Shown here: piece after piece, positions 62,901 to 64,000 of the stretch
Layout: each line of letters begins with the position of its first letter
Position numbering within the stretch: position 1 is the first letter of the stretch
Origin: Syngnathus acus
Taxonomy: Eukaryota > Chordata > Actinopteri > Syngnathiformes > Syngnathidae
Length of the DNA stretch: 64,000 nucleotides
NCBI RefSeq assembly: GCF_901709675.1
Contig: NC_051092.1
Location: 7,258,491 to 7,322,490 of the forward strand
Direction of reading: 5' to 3'
The notes under the pieces: model-generated
What the model saw: the letters and a program-made list of their open reading frames with translations, nothing else
Databases searched by the model: none
What the model was told of the DNA's origin: nothing
Position numbers and translations under genes: made by a program

Positions 62901-64000
62901 ACTTGTCAATATGCTAACACGCGGGGAAGGTAGGGTAGAGACACACGTCACCCGACATGCTCCGACAGTCGCTCACGGGTTCAGATGTCAAATTTGGTTC
63001 GTAATGGAGGCAAAAAAGTTTGGAGACTCCGGTTCGTAACTCGAAATGTTCGTAAGTAGAGTTTTCTCAGAACTTCAAAAGCAAAGAGGCAACATAAGGC
63101 AAACGGATTCACAGAATCACTTGACTACCTTTCTTTTTGGACGTGCTGGCTTGCAAGTCCTTCTCCTCAACTTTGAGGTTTTTGTTGCACTTCATGCGAT
63201 AGAAGAAGGAGCGCCGTGCACCTGAACACAATCGTGCTGCGCCCACTGGAAGGTCAGCCTGCACCTGCAAACCAGCTGTAGATACGACAGTATCACAAAT
63301 GTTCTCACGCGAACGCACACACTTAGGAAACAAAAATAATTCTTTTACTTTTTGCATCTATTAGCCGTTCCCGTGGGTACAGTTCAGAAGCCGACAGCTG
63401 CTCCTTTACTTTGCCTATGTCTTTAGGGTGGACATAATCAAAGAAGCTCTGTCCAATCAGTTCCACCTAGAGGGAAGAACCAAAATGTGTCAACCTAACC
63501 TACAATGATGACCAAGAAGTCAGAACCATAGTTTTAATTATTAACAGGGTATGGTGATAATAGATGTCACACCCCAGAACACATCACTAAATGGAAGTCA
63601 AGAATTCATTTTATACACAGACCATGGACTACGTTATGACAACTTGCACAATATAGAAGTTCAATTATTCTTTGTGCCTACAAAAATGTATATTTTGTTA
63701 ATTATTAATTGGGCAAGACGTTTATTATTGTTGTAGTAGTTTGCGGGCTTGTAGTACTGCATCGTCAAAATGGAGCACACACGATACAATTGTTTGATAA
63801 AGCCCTTGTATTGAATATCTGCATTCTTGTGGTTGTTGCTGATTGATGATGTGTACTCTGTTTTTAGGTGTGTCGCATTAAGTGTGTCAGGAGATGCTGC
63901 AGGTAGAGTAAAAATAAAAACAAACAAAACAGATAAAGCAAAAACAAGTGTTACCCGACTATAATTTAATATCTTCGTGATGGACTCAGAGACAAAAACA
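59928..64000 (-). CDS. bmal2: Circadian bHLH-PAS factor BMAL2 (ARNTL2), 3' part, 11 exons
   Basis: Partner of CLOCK that activates E-box genes. Exons in the window: 63955-64000 (cut by the edge), 63349-63466, 63129-63275, 62334-62577, 61614-61720, 61371-61521, 61222-61286, 60996-61110, 60767-60881, 60251-60350, 59928-60085; about 454 C-terminal residues in one frame. Seen: end of PAS-A ([28 protein letters not shown]), [23 protein letters not shown], then PAS-B ([33 protein letters not shown]). The C-terminus [13 protein letters not shown]...DFEEMHWSL is the transactivation tail. BMAL2 rather than BMAL1 is chosen from [19 protein letters not shown] and [10 protein letters not shown], and from the ppfibp1 neighbourhood. 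bHLH exons lie beyond the right edge. Confidence 0.93.
61895..62221. mobile_element. Non-autonomous hAT-like element, 327 bp, with target-site duplication
   Basis: Starts CAGGGGTGTCAAACT and ends AGTTTGACACCTG. Flanked on both sides by TGATATAGAA (61885-61894 and 62222-62231). Lies in a bmal2 intron. The fragment at 1-58 is a second copy. Confidence 0.88.
62631..63070. mobile_element. Probable MITE with TTACGAA-rich ends
   Basis: Starts CAGTGAAACCGCGATTTACG and ends GTTCGTAAGTAGAGTTTTCTCAG, imperfect inverted ends with repeated TTCGTA blocks inside each end. No clear target duplication. In a bmal2 intron. Confidence 0.5.

Noticed and set aside
1-64000. CRISPR arrays, bacterial operons, integrated virus, tRNA or rRNA genes
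   Set aside because: No spaced direct repeats, no viral-type ORFs and no cloverleaf-like sequence were seen; the window is ordinary fish genomic DNA.

Overview
The window is vertebrate nuclear DNA, almost certainly from a ray-finned fish and probably a percomorph. The genes are split into small exons with GT-AG introns. They encode teleost-type versions of vertebrate proteins, and the non-coding DNA holds repeat families typical of fish: Tc1/mariner fossils, non-autonomous hAT-like elements, and a dispersed repeat that ends in an ATGG microsatellite. There is no bacterial or viral gene content. All gene models below were joined by hand from splice sites, reading phase and protein-family recognition; no alignment was run.

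Left third (1-34 kb). The 5' half of a mitochondrial carbonic anhydrase gene (ca5a-like, minus strand, three exons) runs off the left edge. Next is a complete 17-exon uba2 gene (SUMO-activating enzyme subunit 2, minus, 649 aa). About 1.3 kb from its start, on the opposite strand, lies lcat (plus, 7 exons, 434 aa). Its paralogue pla2g15 (lysosomal phospholipase A2, plus, 7 exons, 418 aa) follows head-to-tail. These two share their first five intron positions and phases but differ in the sixth. A secreted EndoU-family endoribonuclease (minus, 8 exons, 311 aa) converges on pla2g15.

Right half (34-64 kb). ppfibp1 (liprin-beta-1, minus, 26 coding exons, 972 aa, with an 11-codon optional microexon) occupies 35-46.6 kb. 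Its likely 5' untranslated exons reach to about 52.3 kb, where the promoter carries a perfect cAMP-response-element palindrome. Next come a five-exon neuronal calcium sensor of the guanylate-cyclase-activating-protein family (minus, 195 aa) and the 3' two thirds of bmal2/arntl2 (minus, 11 exons), which runs off the right edge. The order bmal2 then ppfibp1, in the same orientation, matches the neighbourhood on human chromosome 12p11.

The genes do not form one pathway. Functional links are local: lcat and pla2g15 are duplicated acyltransferase/phospholipases that act on plasma lipoproteins and in lysosomes respectively. The most unusual observations are the divergent sixth intron in that pair, a (TG)n tract that replaces the usual pyrimidine tract before pla2g15 exon 3, the ppfibp1 microexon and NAGNAG acceptor, several two-copy tandem duplications confined to introns, two hAT-like elements with target-site duplications still visible, and a 31-bp near-perfect palindrome. 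I found no new multi-gene system, and say so plainly.
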